Translations under genes and position numbers: made by a program
The notes under the pieces: model-generated
What the model was told of the DNA's origin: nothing
Database searches by the model: none
What the model saw: only the letters and a program-made list of their open reading frames with translations
Assembly (NCBI RefSeq): GCF_000175215.2
Contig: NC_014816.1
Coordinates: 434,001-498,000, forward strand
Length of the DNA stretch: 64,000 nucleotides
Direction: 5' to 3'
Source of the DNA: Asticcacaulis excentricus CB 48
GTDB lineage: Bacteria > Pseudomonadota > Alphaproteobacteria > Caulobacterales > Caulobacteraceae
Shown here: one piece after another, positions 16,721-25,487 of the stretch
Layout of the letters: the number at the start of each line of letters is the position of its first letter
How positions within the stretch are numbered: position 1 is the stretch's first letter

Positions 16721-18187
16721 TTACTTCGGTTGCGCCGAGCTTGAGGACGACGAAGAAGACGAAGAGGTCGCTGTACCCGGTGCCGCCGCTGGAGCCGGTT
16801 TGGCGGGGCCCGCCTTGGTTTTGCCGGCAAAGCGTTCGCTTGGCGTATCGACCAGATCGGACATAGCCAGCTTGAGGCCGCGCGGGTGCGCCGCCGCCAT
16901 CTTCACATCGCCACCATAGTTCAGAACGTCGATAGCGCGCGCCAGTTGGAAATCACCGGTTTTGACATCGTAGGAATCCGGCGGCACTTCGGACACCACG
17001 TGCGCTTCCTGACGCTTCTTGCCTTCATCAGCATCCAGCGCGTTCTTGTAGTCGGCTTCCGAGAACGAAAAGGCACGATTGGCAATCACTTTGGCCTGAT
17101 CGCGCGATTGCGCCACTTCCAGATCGGGCTCGATCCCCGTCTTCTGGATCGAGCGACCCGACGGGGTGTAGTAGCGTGCAATGGTCATCTTCACCGCGCG
17201 GTTTTCACCTAGATTGATGACGCTCTGAACCGAGCCCTTGCCAAAGGTGGTCAGGCCGACGGTTGAGGCCCGCTTGTGATCCTGAAGCGCGCCTGCGACG
17301 ATTTCTGCAGCCGAGGCTGTGCCTGGATTGGTTAGCACCACGATTGGCTTGCCGTTCATGATGTCGCCTTTATGGGCCTGATAGCGGGTGATGTCGTCCG
17401 CCTTGCGGCCGCGCTGTGACACCACTTCGCCGCCTTCGAGGAACAGGTCAGCGACGCCCACCGACTGATCGAGCAGACCGCCGGGATTGTTGCGCAGATC
17501 GAGGATCAGCCCCTTCATCTGCGGGTTCTTCGTGCGCAGATCGCTCAGCGCCTCATAGGATTCGCGTGCTGTATTCTCGTTGAAGTTCGAGATGCGCAGA
17601 TAGCCGTACGCGCCTTCCATGCGCGCCTTCACCGACTTCACATTGATGATTTCGCGCTTCAGCTTAACGTCGAACGGCTCGTCCTTGCCTTCACGGTAGA
17701 TGGTCAGCGTCAGGTCCGTCTCCGGCGTCCCCTTCATCTTGGACACAGCCTCGTTCAGGCGCATCCCCAGAATCGAGGTGCCGTCGATGGCGGTGATAAA
17801 GTCGCCCGACTGGATGCCGGCCTTCATGGCGGGGGTGTCGTCCATCGGGGTGACCACTTTCACCGCGCCGTCTTCGGATTGCACCTCGAGGCCGATGCCG
17901 CCATAGGCGCCCTTGGTACGTTCCTGAAGGTCGGTGAAATCATCCGCCGACAGGTAGTTCGAATGTGGATCGAGAGAGGACAGCATGCCCTGAAGTGCGG
18001 CTTCGATCAGCTTCTTGTCGTCCACCTCGACCACATAGTTCTGCTTGACCAGCGCCACGACGTCGCCAAACAGTTCAAGCATTTCATAGGTGTCGGACTT
18101 GGGCGAAAAGGCGGGCTGATTGGCGTAGGCCACCGCACCGATGCTCAGGGCCAGAGCGGCGACGCCGCCCAGGAAGTAATTTCTCAT
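16721..18187 (-). CDS. ctpA: S41 carboxy-terminal processing peptidase
   Basis: The 488-aa periplasmic serine protease starts at MRNYFLGGVAALALSIGAVAYA (signal/anchor helix). A GAGGA site lies 5 nt upstream, so the longer in-frame reading to 18262 is rejected. The PDZ domain covers about residues 85-165 (GIGLEVQSEDGAVKVVTPMDD). The S41 protease domain follows, with LILDLRNNPGGLLDQSV, the Ser nucleophile in NPGTASAAEIVAGAL and the general-base Lys in FGKGSVQSV. The C-terminus is a Pro/Ala linker and a run of about ten serines. It sits downstream of an EnvC-type gene, the usual alphaproteobacterial pairing. Confidence 0.92.
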   Translation of the reverse strand: MRNYFLGGVAALALSIGAVAYANQPAFSPKSDTYEMLELFGDVVALVKQNYVVEVDDKKLIEAALQGMLSSLDPHSNYLSADDFTDLQERTKGAYGGIGLEVQSEDGAVKVVTPMDDTPAMKAGIQSGDFITAIDGTSILGMRLNEAVSKMKGTPETDLTLTIYREGKDEPFDVKLKREIINVKSVKARMEGAYGYLRISNFNENTARESYEALSDLRTKNPQMKGLILDLRNNPGGLLDQSVGVADLFLEGGEVVSQRGRKADDITRYQAHKGDIMNGKPIVVLTNPGTASAAEIVAGALQDHKRASTVGLTTFGKGSVQSVINLGENRAVKMTIARYYTPSGRSIQKTGIEPDLEVAQSRDQAKVIANRAFSFSEADYKNALDADEGKKRQEAHVVSEVPPDSYDVKTGDFQLARAIDVLNYGGDVKMAAAHPRGLKLAMSDLVDTPSERFAGKTKAGPAKPAPAAAPGTATSSSSSSSSSSAQPK

Positions 18188-18307
18188 ATAGTCCTCGTTA
18201 GGGTCAAAGACCCTGTAATCGCCACCCGCAAACCTGCGGTGGCATAGACGCTCACTACCCATACTACAGGCTTTTAATGTGGCGTAAACAGGGCCTTCAC
18301 TTTACAC

Positions 18308-19447
18308 CTAAAGCTTGCTCAGATCGAAGCCGGTGGCCGGATTGACGGGGTTTTCGCCCTTGCGCAGCTCCATATAAAAGACCGTCGGCTTATCGGTCAG
18401 ATTGGGCGTACGCCCTAGTGGCTCCCCCCTGGCCACGGTGTGGTTGGGATCGACATAGACCCGCCCCAGCCCCGTCATGACCACGTGGTAGTCACTGCCG
18501 ATATCGAGAATAACCACCTGACCATAGCCGTCCAGCGGCCCGGCATATTCGACGCGCCCGTTGCCGGGGCTGCGCACCTGCGCTCCCGGCGTGGTCTTTA
18601 GCCGCAGACCGCGGCTCGTCTGACCGTCCACCGTCTCGCCATAGCTGGCGGTCTTTTCGCCCACCACAGGCAGTTGTAGGTCCAGCGTGCGGCTTTGCGC
18701 CGGGCGCAGCGGTGAGGGCAGACCCAACAAGGTCCGTTGTCGCGCCTCAAGCTCCAGATTGCGCGCCTCGATAGCGTCGGCCTCACGCAAAAGCTGGTCC
18801 TCCAGCGCCGCCCGGTCGGCCATCAGTGTCTCTAACTGCTTTTGCTGCTCCGACACGTCGCTTTCCGAAATAAACAGCGCCTCGTTCTGTAAAGCCGCCT
18901 CGCGCCGCACGCGGATCAGGTTGCGGTTTTCTTCTGACAGCACGGCCGCGCGCTTCTTCAGCTCCGGGGTAATCTCTTTCAGCAATATGGCCGCGATCAC
19001 CGCATCATTGGCCTTGCGCGTCGAAACGAAAATGGTCGGCGGCGGGTTGCGCGAGTAGATCTGCAAGGCGCTCAGCAACCGCGCCTGCTTATTGCGCAAC
19101 GTCCCCAGCCGCCGCGTCATATCGGCTTCAAGCAGGCTCAGCGTTTCCAGCCGCGCGCGGTAAACCGCCGCCCGCTGTTCCGATGCCCCCTGCGTGCGCG
19201 CTATCTCGATCATCTGCGCCCGTAGTCGCTCGATTTCCTGCGCGATCTCCCGGGCCGACTGATGCTTCTGCTCGCGCTTGCGGGCATTGGCGCGCAACTC
19301 CGCCCCCAACGTGTCCAGCTCGGTTTGGGCCTGCCTGCTTAAGGGTTTCTGCACAGGCTGCGCCCCCACCGTGCCCGTGCACAATAGCACGAGCAGTGTC
19401 AGCGCAGCCGGCTTTGCGGCGCGCAGCAGGGCAGAATGATGGGTCAT
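18308..19447 (-). CDS. EnvC/LdpF-type murein hydrolase activator (degenerate LytM)
   Basis: This 379-aa periplasmic protein has a signal peptide (residues 1-29), a long coiled coil (about 35-240, rich in Glu, Arg and Gln heptads) and a C-terminal LytM/M23 domain (about 270-379). The domain keeps the fold (GARV-like APGNGRVEYAGPLDGYGQVVILD) but the zinc ligands are missing: the HxxxD position reads SRGLRL and the HxH position is lost. This is the pattern of EnvC and LdpF, which activate cell-division amidases and do not cut peptidoglycan themselves. It probably shares a transcript with ctpA 120 bp downstream. Confidence 0.85.
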   Translation of the reverse strand: MTHHSALLRAAKPAALTLLVLLCTGTVGAQPVQKPLSRQAQTELDTLGAELRANARKREQKHQSAREIAQEIERLRAQMIEIARTQGASEQRAAVYRARLETLSLLEADMTRRLGTLRNKQARLLSALQIYSRNPPPTIFVSTRKANDAVIAAILLKEITPELKKRAAVLSEENRNLIRVRREAALQNEALFISESDVSEQQKQLETLMADRAALEDQLLREADAIEARNLELEARQRTLLGLPSPLRPAQSRTLDLQLPVVGEKTASYGETVDGQTSRGLRLKTTPGAQVRSPGNGRVEYAGPLDGYGQVVILDIGSDYHVVMTGLGRVYVDPNHTVARGEPLGRTPNLTDKPTVFYMELRKGENPVNPATGFDLSKL

Positions 19448-19579
19448 CTGCTCAGGCTAAGAGGAGAAGGTTAATGCGCCGTTAGGGGAGGTTAATTGTT
19501 TTGAATCGGGTAAGACGCGGGGGGGGGCGCTAAAGCAGCGAAGCGGTAGCGCACAAAAAATATCCCATATCCCGATAAA

Positions 19580-19612
19580 AAAGCGCTCCATCGCAAACCA
19601 ATGGAGCGCTTT
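19580..19612 (-). terminator. Terminator of nrdB
   Basis: A perfect 12-bp stem (AAAGCGCTCCAT with ATGGAGCGCTTT) and a 9-nt loop lie 43 bp past the nrdB stop, with further Ts on the minus strand. Confidence 0.85.
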
Positions 19613-19654
19613 AAACAGCCGGGGGCTGGGGCCATGGGCCCCAAATCTTACCCC

Positions 19655-20707
19655 TTACACATTCACGCCACGGGTGGCTTCCGAGCGTTTTTTGAGCAGG
19701 GTATCGAAAGCGTCCCACACGCCTTCGCCACCGGTCCACGAGCCCTTGGTTGCGGCCTTGGAGTATTCGGTGGCGCGGGCTTCGAAGAAGTTGGCGTGTT
19801 CGACACCCGACAGCAGGACCTGAAGCCAGGGCAGCGGGTTTTCCTGCACGCCAAACACTTCGGGCAGTTCCAGTTGACGCAGGCGCCAGTCGGCGATGTA
19901 GCGGATATACTGTTTTATGTCGTCCGGCGTCATGCCTTCGACCGGACCCATTTCGAAAGACAGGTCAATGAACTTGTCTTCGAGGCTGACCACGGTCTTG
20001 CAGCAGTCGACGATATCATCGGCTACGGCCTTCGTCACCGCGCCAGTTTCCTTGTTGAAAGCGTGGTAGAGCTTGATGATGCCTTCGCAGTGCAGGCTTT
20101 CGTCGCGCACCGACCACGAGACAATCTGCCCCATGCCCTTCATTTTGTTGAAGCGTGGGAAGTTCATCAGCATGGCGAAGGAGGCAAACAGCTGCAGGCC
20201 TTCGGTAAAGCCGCCGAACATGGCGAGCGTGCGACAGATATCCGCATCGGTATCGACGCCGAACTTCTGCATGAAGTTGTGCTTGTCGCGCATGGCCTCG
20301 TATTCCATGAACGCGCCAAACTCGGCTTCGGGCATACCGATGGTTTCGAGCAGCAGGGCGTAGGCGGCGATGTGCACGGTCTCCATATTGGCGAAGGCCG
20401 ACAGCATCATCTTGATTTCGGTCGGCTTGAACACCCGACCGTATTTTTCCATGTAGTTGTCCTGAACCTCGATGTCCGACTGAGTGAAGAAGCGGAAGAT
20501 CTGGGTTAGCAGGTTGCGTTCATTGTCGTTTAGCTTGGATGCCCAATCCTTGACGTCCTCACCCAACGGCACCTCTTCGGGTAGCCAGTGCACCTGCTGC
20601 TGCTTTTGCCAGAAGTCGAAGGCCCACGGATAGCGGAACGGCTTATAGGCAATCGAGGGAGTAAGCAGGCCCGCCTTGGGCTGGGCACCGGGGATGATGA
20701 GGCTCAT
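19655..20707 (-). CDS. nrdB: Class Ia ribonucleoside-diphosphate reductase, beta subunit
   Basis: The 350-aa product carries the diiron-tyrosyl radical that starts reduction of ribonucleotides by the alpha subunit NrdA. Iron ligands and radical site can be seen: QDNYMEKYG region, ANMETVHIAAYALLLETIG with the Glu, His and radical Tyr in E-x2-H-x3-Y spacing, and SWSVRDESLHCEG with the last Glu/His pair. The fold continues to HANFFEARATEYSKA, where the C-terminal Tyr transfer region is expected. nrdA is not in the window. The start has GGAAG 8 nt upstream. The promoter region has NrdR-like palindromes. Confidence 0.93.
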   Translation of the reverse strand: MSLIIPGAQPKAGLLTPSIAYKPFRYPWAFDFWQKQQQVHWLPEEVPLGEDVKDWASKLNDNERNLLTQIFRFFTQSDIEVQDNYMEKYGRVFKPTEIKMMLSAFANMETVHIAAYALLLETIGMPEAEFGAFMEYEAMRDKHNFMQKFGVDTDADICRTLAMFGGFTEGLQLFASFAMLMNFPRFNKMKGMGQIVSWSVRDESLHCEGIIKLYHAFNKETGAVTKAVADDIVDCCKTVVSLEDKFIDLSFEMGPVEGMTPDDIKQYIRYIADWRLRQLELPEVFGVQENPLPWLQVLLSGVEHANFFEARATEYSKAATKGSWTGGEGVWDAFDTLLKKRSEATRGVNV

Positions 20708-20749
20708 GGCATGACTTCCGAATCGACACTGAACTGAGGCCCCATATCA

Positions 20750-20793
20750 CCACACTTTGTAGTTAACACCAGATGAATATCTACATCTTGTGT
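20750..20793. promoter_or_regulatory. Two NrdR-box-like sequences upstream of nrdB
   Basis: CCACACTTTGTAGTTA (20750-20765) and TATCTACATCTTGTGT (20778-20793) resemble the palindromic NrdR box ACACWATATATWGTGT at about 10 and 12 of 16 positions. They start 43 bp before the nrdB ATG. Their 28-bp spacing is not the usual 31-32, so the match is tentative. Confidence 0.35.
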
Positions 20794-20939
20794 GGGCACA
20801 ATGTCGCGTCTGGGGATAATTAATCGCGCGGGTGAGTCGCCCATCGCGCGTGCATCATAGCACGGGCGAGAGGGCAGACAGGAGTCCCATTCTTAGGCTT
20901 GACCCACGTTTCATCTTACGGGCGGCGCGGTTTTGCAGA

Positions 20940-21773
20940 TCACCCGCCCTTGAGGCTGTTCCAGTCGCGAGCCGGGGCGGCCGAACCGGCCGGTTTCAGA
21001 GTGGCCTGAAGCCAGGCGAGGTTTTTATCCGCTACATCCGGCGGCAGATCCTGCCGTAGCAGTTTTTCCGCTTCGGCCAGCTTGCCTTGCATCCCCAACA
21101 CCAGGGCCAGATTCTGACGCACCTGAATAGTGGCACCGGGCAGGGTAACGGCGTGGCGCAGGATGGTTTCGGCCTGGGCCAGATCGCCATTGCCGGCCTT
21201 GTACATGGCTTGATTGGTGAGGACGGCGGGGTTGTCGGGCGACAGGCTGAGCGCCTTGTCCCACATGCTCAGCGCCTCTTCACTGCGCTTGGTCTGATCA
21301 TAGGCTACGCCAAGAAGCGACCAGGCGCGCCAGTCATTGGGCTTTAGCGTCGTGGCGGTTTGCAGCGGGTCGATCGCGTAGAAGGCATCGTTATTGGCGA
21401 TGTGGCCACGCGCCGCCGCCAGCAGTGCCTCATAGTTTTGCGGCGCGAACAACAGGACGCGGTGCGCCGTATCGGCGGCTTCCTTCGGGTTACCTAGCGC
21501 GCGCTGCGCCTCTGACAGGGCCAGCCCGGCCTCAACATCAGTAGGGTCGTTGACAAATTCGCGGTTAAAGAAGGCGGCGCGCCCAAGCGGGTCGAGGCGC
21601 GTCGCCGCTTCACGCTCCGACTTGGTCGCCTTAACCGGCTTCGGAGGGGCCGGCGTCTCGACCAGCTTGACCGACTTCAGGCCTGATTTCTCAGCCGGTT
21701 TGACGGCTTCGGAGGCCAGAGCGGGAAAAGCCAGCAAACCACCAGCGAGCAACAGAACGGCAAGACGGGTCAT
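20940..21773 (-). CDS. Secreted tetratricopeptide-repeat protein (TadD-like)
   Basis: The 277-aa product has a signal peptide (residues 1-20, ALASEA). A Lys/Pro-rich linker with KSEREAATRLDPLGRAAFFNREF follows, then four to five TPR units from about residue 75 to 250 (for example DWRAWSLLGVAYDQTKRSEEAL and NPAVLTNQAMYKAGNGDLAQAE). The layout resembles the Flp-pilus lipoprotein TadD, but no lipobox Cys is present, so the link to the pilus locus 7 kb away is an inference. It would act as a periplasmic scaffold. Confidence 0.65.
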   Translation of the reverse strand: MTRLAVLLLAGGLLAFPALASEAVKPAEKSGLKSVKLVETPAPPKPVKATKSEREAATRLDPLGRAAFFNREFVNDPTDVEAGLALSEAQRALGNPKEAADTAHRVLLFAPQNYEALLAAARGHIANNDAFYAIDPLQTATTLKPNDWRAWSLLGVAYDQTKRSEEALSMWDKALSLSPDNPAVLTNQAMYKAGNGDLAQAETILRHAVTLPGATIQVRQNLALVLGMQGKLAEAEKLLRQDLPPDVADKNLAWLQATLKPAGSAAPARDWNSLKGG

Positions 21774-21891
21774 GCGACACCCTGAGACGGCCGGAGGCGT
21801 TCTGGCCTCGCAAAAACGAATACGGCTTTAAGCTTTGATTTAGACACCTAAATATATGGTTAAACCCTCTGCTATTCCTGAGAAGACTGCC

Positions 21892-23304
21892 ATGCCCAAG
21901 CCTTTGCCCAACCCGCCCGCCAAAACGCCCGAAAACATCATCTTCGGCCTGTTTGAGGATGAGGTGGAGGCGGCGCTGTCTGCCCTGGAGGTGACGCAGG
22001 CGACGTTTTTGCGGGCAAAGGGCTTTACGGGTAAGGCGGGGGCGCTGGTCGCGCTGCCGCTCAATGGTGGTCTGGCGGCGTGGTTCGGTCTGGGGGTGCG
22101 TAGGGCCTATAATCCCCTGTGTTTCCGCGCCCTGGCTGGGCAGTTGCCGTCTGGCGTGTGGCAGTTGAAGATCGATGAGGGGCTGGATCGCAAGGCCATC
22201 CATGTGGCGTTTCAACTGGGTGCTTACGTCTTTGACCGCTACAAGGCGGGCAAGGTCTTACGCGAAGAAGTGCGGTTAGACGCCAGCGACCTTGATGCGA
22301 AGACGCGGGAGGCCGTGGCGCTGGAGGTTTCAGCGCACGATCTGGTGCGCGATCTCGTCAATACACCCGCCAATGATATGGGGCCGGCGGAGATCGAAGC
22401 CGCGGCGAGGACTCTCGCCTCAGAGTTCAACGCACAGATCAGCGTCATTACTGGCGATGAGCTGCTGCGCGAAAACTTCCCGGCGGTGCACGCTGTGGGC
22501 CGCGCGGCGGTCGAGGCCCGCGCCCCGCGCTTTATCGAAATCGACTGGACCCCGCAGGTTGAGGATATTTCCGATGTCCGCAAGCCGGTGATCGTGCTGG
22601 TCGGCAAGGGTGTGGTGTTTGACACCGGCGGCCTGAACCTAAAGGGCGGGGCCGGTATGGCCCTTATGAAAAAGGATATGGGCGGAGCGGCGCACGTGCT
22701 CGGGCTGGCGCGCCTGATCATGGGGGCCAATCTGCGCGTGCGGCTGCACGTACTGATCAGCGCCGTGGAAAACGCCATTTCCGGCGACGCCTTCCGGCCA
22801 GGCGACATCATCGCCTCACGCGCGGGGCGCTCGATTGAAGTCGGCAACACCGATGCCGAAGGGCGGTTGATCTTGGCCGATGCCCTGACGCGGGCGGCGG
22901 AGCTGGAGCCCGATCTAACGCTCGATTTTGCTACCTTGACCGGCGCTGCGCGCGTGGCGCTGGGGCCAGAGGTGATCCCGTTCTATACGGACGACGAAGA
23001 GATGGCGCGGCGGCTGGAGGTAGCGGCCATTGCCGAACACGACCCGCTGTGGCGGATGCCGCTGTGGGCCGGGTATCGCGACGCTTTGGAGTCCGATATC
23101 GCCGATCTGCGCAATGATCCGCAGGGCTGGGCGCAGGCCGGATCGGTGACGGCGGCCCTCTTCCTGCAAAAGTTTGCGCCGCAGACGGGGGCGTGGGTGC
23201 ATTTCGACCTCTATGCCTGGAACCCCCGCGGCCGTCCGGGCTTCCCCGTAGGGGCTGAGGCCCAGACCCTGCGCGCCGTCTTTCGCCTGATCCGGGGACT
23301 GTGA
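21892..23304 (+). CDS. Leucyl aminopeptidase family (M17) protein
   Basis: This is a two-metal aminopeptidase of the PepA family; the listed start gives 470 aa. Numbering from an in-frame ATG 12 codons upstream, metal and catalytic residues are K251 and D256 in VGKGVVFDTGG, K263, D274 in KKDMGG, and the signature NTDAEGR at 331-337. The N-terminal domain is short. Start choice: the ATG at 21856 has no ribosome site and AT-rich third positions, whereas the ATG at 21892 follows GAGAAG. It is a cytosolic enzyme for peptide turnover. In alphaproteobacteria an M17 gene is often followed by an NlpC/P60 gene, as here. Confidence 0.87.
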   Translation: MPKPLPNPPAKTPENIIFGLFEDEVEAALSALEVTQATFLRAKGFTGKAGALVALPLNGGLAAWFGLGVRRAYNPLCFRALAGQLPSGVWQLKIDEGLDRKAIHVAFQLGAYVFDRYKAGKVLREEVRLDASDLDAKTREAVALEVSAHDLVRDLVNTPANDMGPAEIEAAARTLASEFNAQISVITGDELLRENFPAVHAVGRAAVEARAPRFIEIDWTPQVEDISDVRKPVIVLVGKGVVFDTGGLNLKGGAGMALMKKDMGGAAHVLGLARLIMGANLRVRLHVLISAVENAISGDAFRPGDIIASRAGRSIEVGNTDAEGRLILADALTRAAELEPDLTLDFATLTGAARVALGPEVIPFYTDDEEMARRLEVAAIAEHDPLWRMPLWAGYRDALESDIADLRNDPQGWAQAGSVTAALFLQKFAPQTGAWVHFDLYAWNPRGRPGFPVGAEAQTLRAVFRLIRGL

Positions 23305-23447
23305 CAAACTACGTCCTGACGGTCGTGCCATTAACTCCAAATTCGCATCTTTGCGCTATGGTCTTCCTCTAAGCCTTTCTCTGTTAAGACTTTTTTACGA
23401 AGGTTAAGCAGGTGAAGAAGGCGTGATGGTGAGTTAGAGGCAGCAGA

Positions 23448-24302
23448 ATGGCCCACGACGATTTCGACCCGCGCATGACGCCGTTTAAGGACGGCAAGGC
23501 CGATCAGCGCCTTCAGGGGTTGATGCGCGCTGAAACCTTTGTCGTTGGCGAAACCCTCGCCTGCGCCGCACCGGTCAGCGCCATCCGCGCCGCCCCCAGC
23601 GACAGCGCCGAGCAACTGGATCAGATTCTGTTCGGAGAACGCTTTCGCGTTATCGAACGTTCCCGCGACTATGTGTGGGGTCAGGCTCTGCGTGACGGCT
23701 ACTGTGGCTATGTGCGCGAAGCCGACCTGTCGCGCGACTGGTACGTGCCCACCCATTATGTTTCGACCCTGCGCAGCTACGTCTTCTCAGAGCCGAACCT
23801 GAAATCGCAGATCGTCTGCGCGCTCAGCCGCAATGCGCTGGTCAGTGTCACCAGCACTGACGGCAACTATGCGCAGCTGAATGATCTGGGTTGGATCTAC
23901 CGAGCGCATCTGTCGGATTTTACAGATTTCGACCACGACTATGTCAGCGTCGCCGAAACCTATCTCAACGCCCCCTATCAGTGGGGTGGTCGAGAGAGCG
24001 AAGGGCTTGATTGTTCGGGTCTGGTGCAGCAGGCGCTCTATGCCGTCGGTCAGGCCTGCCCGCGCGATTCGGATATGCAGTCGAATATGGGAGAAGCGCT
24101 GGATATCGGTGCGGACCTGAAAGGTCTGTATCGTGGCGATCTGGTGTTCTGGAAAGGCCACGTCGCCATCATGCGCGACGAAGACCACATCATCCACGCC
24201 AATGGCCACCACATGAAGACGGTGATCGAGCCGCTGCGTGAGGCCGTGGATCGTATAGAAGCGGCGGGTGTTGGCCGACCGATCGCCTTCCGCCGACTGT
24301 AA
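23448..24302 (+). CDS. NlpC/P60-family cysteine peptidase with SH3-like domains
   Basis: The 284-aa product has no signal peptide. Two bacterial SH3-like domains occupy about residues 30-95 and 103-158. The C-terminal NlpC/P60 (C40) domain has the catalytic triad C189 in GLDCSGLVQ, H238 in KGHVAIM and H250 in IIHANGHH. Such enzymes cut the D-Glu-diamino acid bond in peptidoglycan stem peptides; lack of a leader suggests cytosolic muropeptide recycling. It lies 143 bp after the M17 aminopeptidase, which could finish degrading the released peptides. Confidence 0.88.
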   Translation: MAHDDFDPRMTPFKDGKADQRLQGLMRAETFVVGETLACAAPVSAIRAAPSDSAEQLDQILFGERFRVIERSRDYVWGQALRDGYCGYVREADLSRDWYVPTHYVSTLRSYVFSEPNLKSQIVCALSRNALVSVTSTDGNYAQLNDLGWIYRAHLSDFTDFDHDYVSVAETYLNAPYQWGGRESEGLDCSGLVQQALYAVGQACPRDSDMQSNMGEALDIGADLKGLYRGDLVFWKGHVAIMRDEDHIIHANGHHMKTVIEPLREAVDRIEAAGVGRPIAFRRL

Positions 24303-24322
24303 GGCACAAAGAGCCTGATGCA

Positions 24323-24350
24323 AAAAACCCGCCGTCTCCGGCGGGTTTTT
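24323..24350. terminator. Bidirectional terminator between convergent genes
   Basis: AAAAACCCGCCG and CGGCGGGTTTTT form a perfect 12-bp stem around TCTC, with A and T runs on both sides, serving the NlpC/P60 gene and the cytochrome c gene. Confidence 0.9.
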
Positions 24351-24361
24351 CTATGTCTGGG

Positions 24362-25087
24362 TTATTGTGCAGCCGCCGGCGCCTCAGCCGCTGCGGCCTG
24401 AGCTGGCGCAGGACTTCCGGTCACTGCCGGGACGGCCTTAGCGGGTGCGGAGCTTACGGCCGGTGCGGCCGCCGCTTCAGCGGGCTGGGCCGGAGCAGCA
24501 CCCGCGGCCGGGGCAGCGCCCGGTTGACGCGAAGGATCGGGGGCCGGGATCGGATAGCCGGTCGAACCCTTGGAATGCAAATAGGCGATTAGGGCAATGC
24601 GTTCTTCGGGCTTCTTTATACCCGCAAAGCCCATCTTCGTGCCCTTCACCCATTTTGCCGGGTTGCCGAGGAAGTGATAGAGCTGATCATAGGTCCAGGT
24701 CGGCGCTTCGGCGGCGTGCGCTTTCATGCCGTCAGAATAGGCAAAGCCCGCATGGCCGGCTGTCGCGCGACCCACCACGCCCCACAGGCCCGGACCGGTC
24801 ATATTGGCATTGGCCGGATCGACATTGTGGCACGAGACGCACTTGCCGAAGACCTTTTCACCGGCGGCCAGATCGGCAGTCGGCAATACCGTACCCCAAT
24901 CCGGATCAAGCTCAACGGCAGCCGCGCCGCCACCCGCTTCGGCTTCGGCCACTTCGACGGCGTAGCCCGGCTTAGCCGGCGGTTCGGTGTGGTAAAGGGC
25001 ATCGACACCGACACGCGCCACCACAATAACCAGCGCCGCCGTGAGGCCCGCCGCCATGATCTTGTTAAACTGAAGATTACCGCTCAT
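24362..25087 (-). CDS. Membrane-anchored class I cytochrome c (CycM-like)
   Basis: The 241-aa product has one uncleaved N-terminal membrane helix (about residues 9-30), a short linker, a cytochrome c domain (about 70-175) and an Ala/Pro-rich tail of 60 residues. The haem site is C83-x-x-C86-H87 (CVSCH) and M152 in GTKMGFAG is the likely sixth ligand. TGPGLWGVVGR and FAYSDGMKA are typical of CycM/cytochrome c552-type carriers, which pass electrons from the bc1 complex to aa3 oxidase. The cytochrome c maturation genes lie 1.3 kb away. Confidence 0.87.
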   Translation of the reverse strand: MSGNLQFNKIMAAGLTAALVIVVARVGVDALYHTEPPAKPGYAVEVAEAEAGGGAAAVELDPDWGTVLPTADLAAGEKVFGKCVSCHNVDPANANMTGPGLWGVVGRATAGHAGFAYSDGMKAHAAEAPTWTYDQLYHFLGNPAKWVKGTKMGFAGIKKPEERIALIAYLHSKGSTGYPIPAPDPSRQPGAAPAAGAAPAQPAEAAAAPAVSSAPAKAVPAVTGSPAPAQAAAAEAPAAAQ

Positions 25088-25487
25088 GCCGCCTCTGACG
25101 TCCCGACTCTATATCCCAGCGTTCAGCCGCCTATTTGACCGGACGATCCCCTCGGGGTCAATGCCGGGTAGCGGCTCTTTATCTCTGTTCTCTGACACGA
25201 AAAGGCCTCATTGCGCAAGCCGCCTTTCGCGCGGCAAAGCGTCCTCAGGGCTTCTGTGTCAAATCGTCGCATAGCAGCGAAAGCCGCCTGCGCACCTGTT
25301 TGCCTCTAAGCCAAATCGCGGCCTATTTCCAGCGCTAGATCGAATTCTTTGTTTCCGCCTGATCTTTTCCAAAAAGGGGCGTCCATTTTTTACCTGAAGC
25401 TTTGAGCGCGACCCAAACCGAAACCCTTGAAAAACGGCGGAAAGACAGGCACAGACGGCGCTTTCTGTTGTTCAGGGTCTCTCTGCC
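25088..25487. other. 400-bp gap between divergent cycM-like gene and pheA
   Basis: No convincing ORF or RNA is seen. A short hairpin (GACC-GGTC around 25137-25160) is the only structure. It must hold the two divergent promoters. Confidence 0.4.

Noticed and set aside
19601..20509. Plus-strand frame of 302 codons opposite nrdB
   Set aside because: It starts within the nrdB terminator and lies antisense to a complete nrdB.
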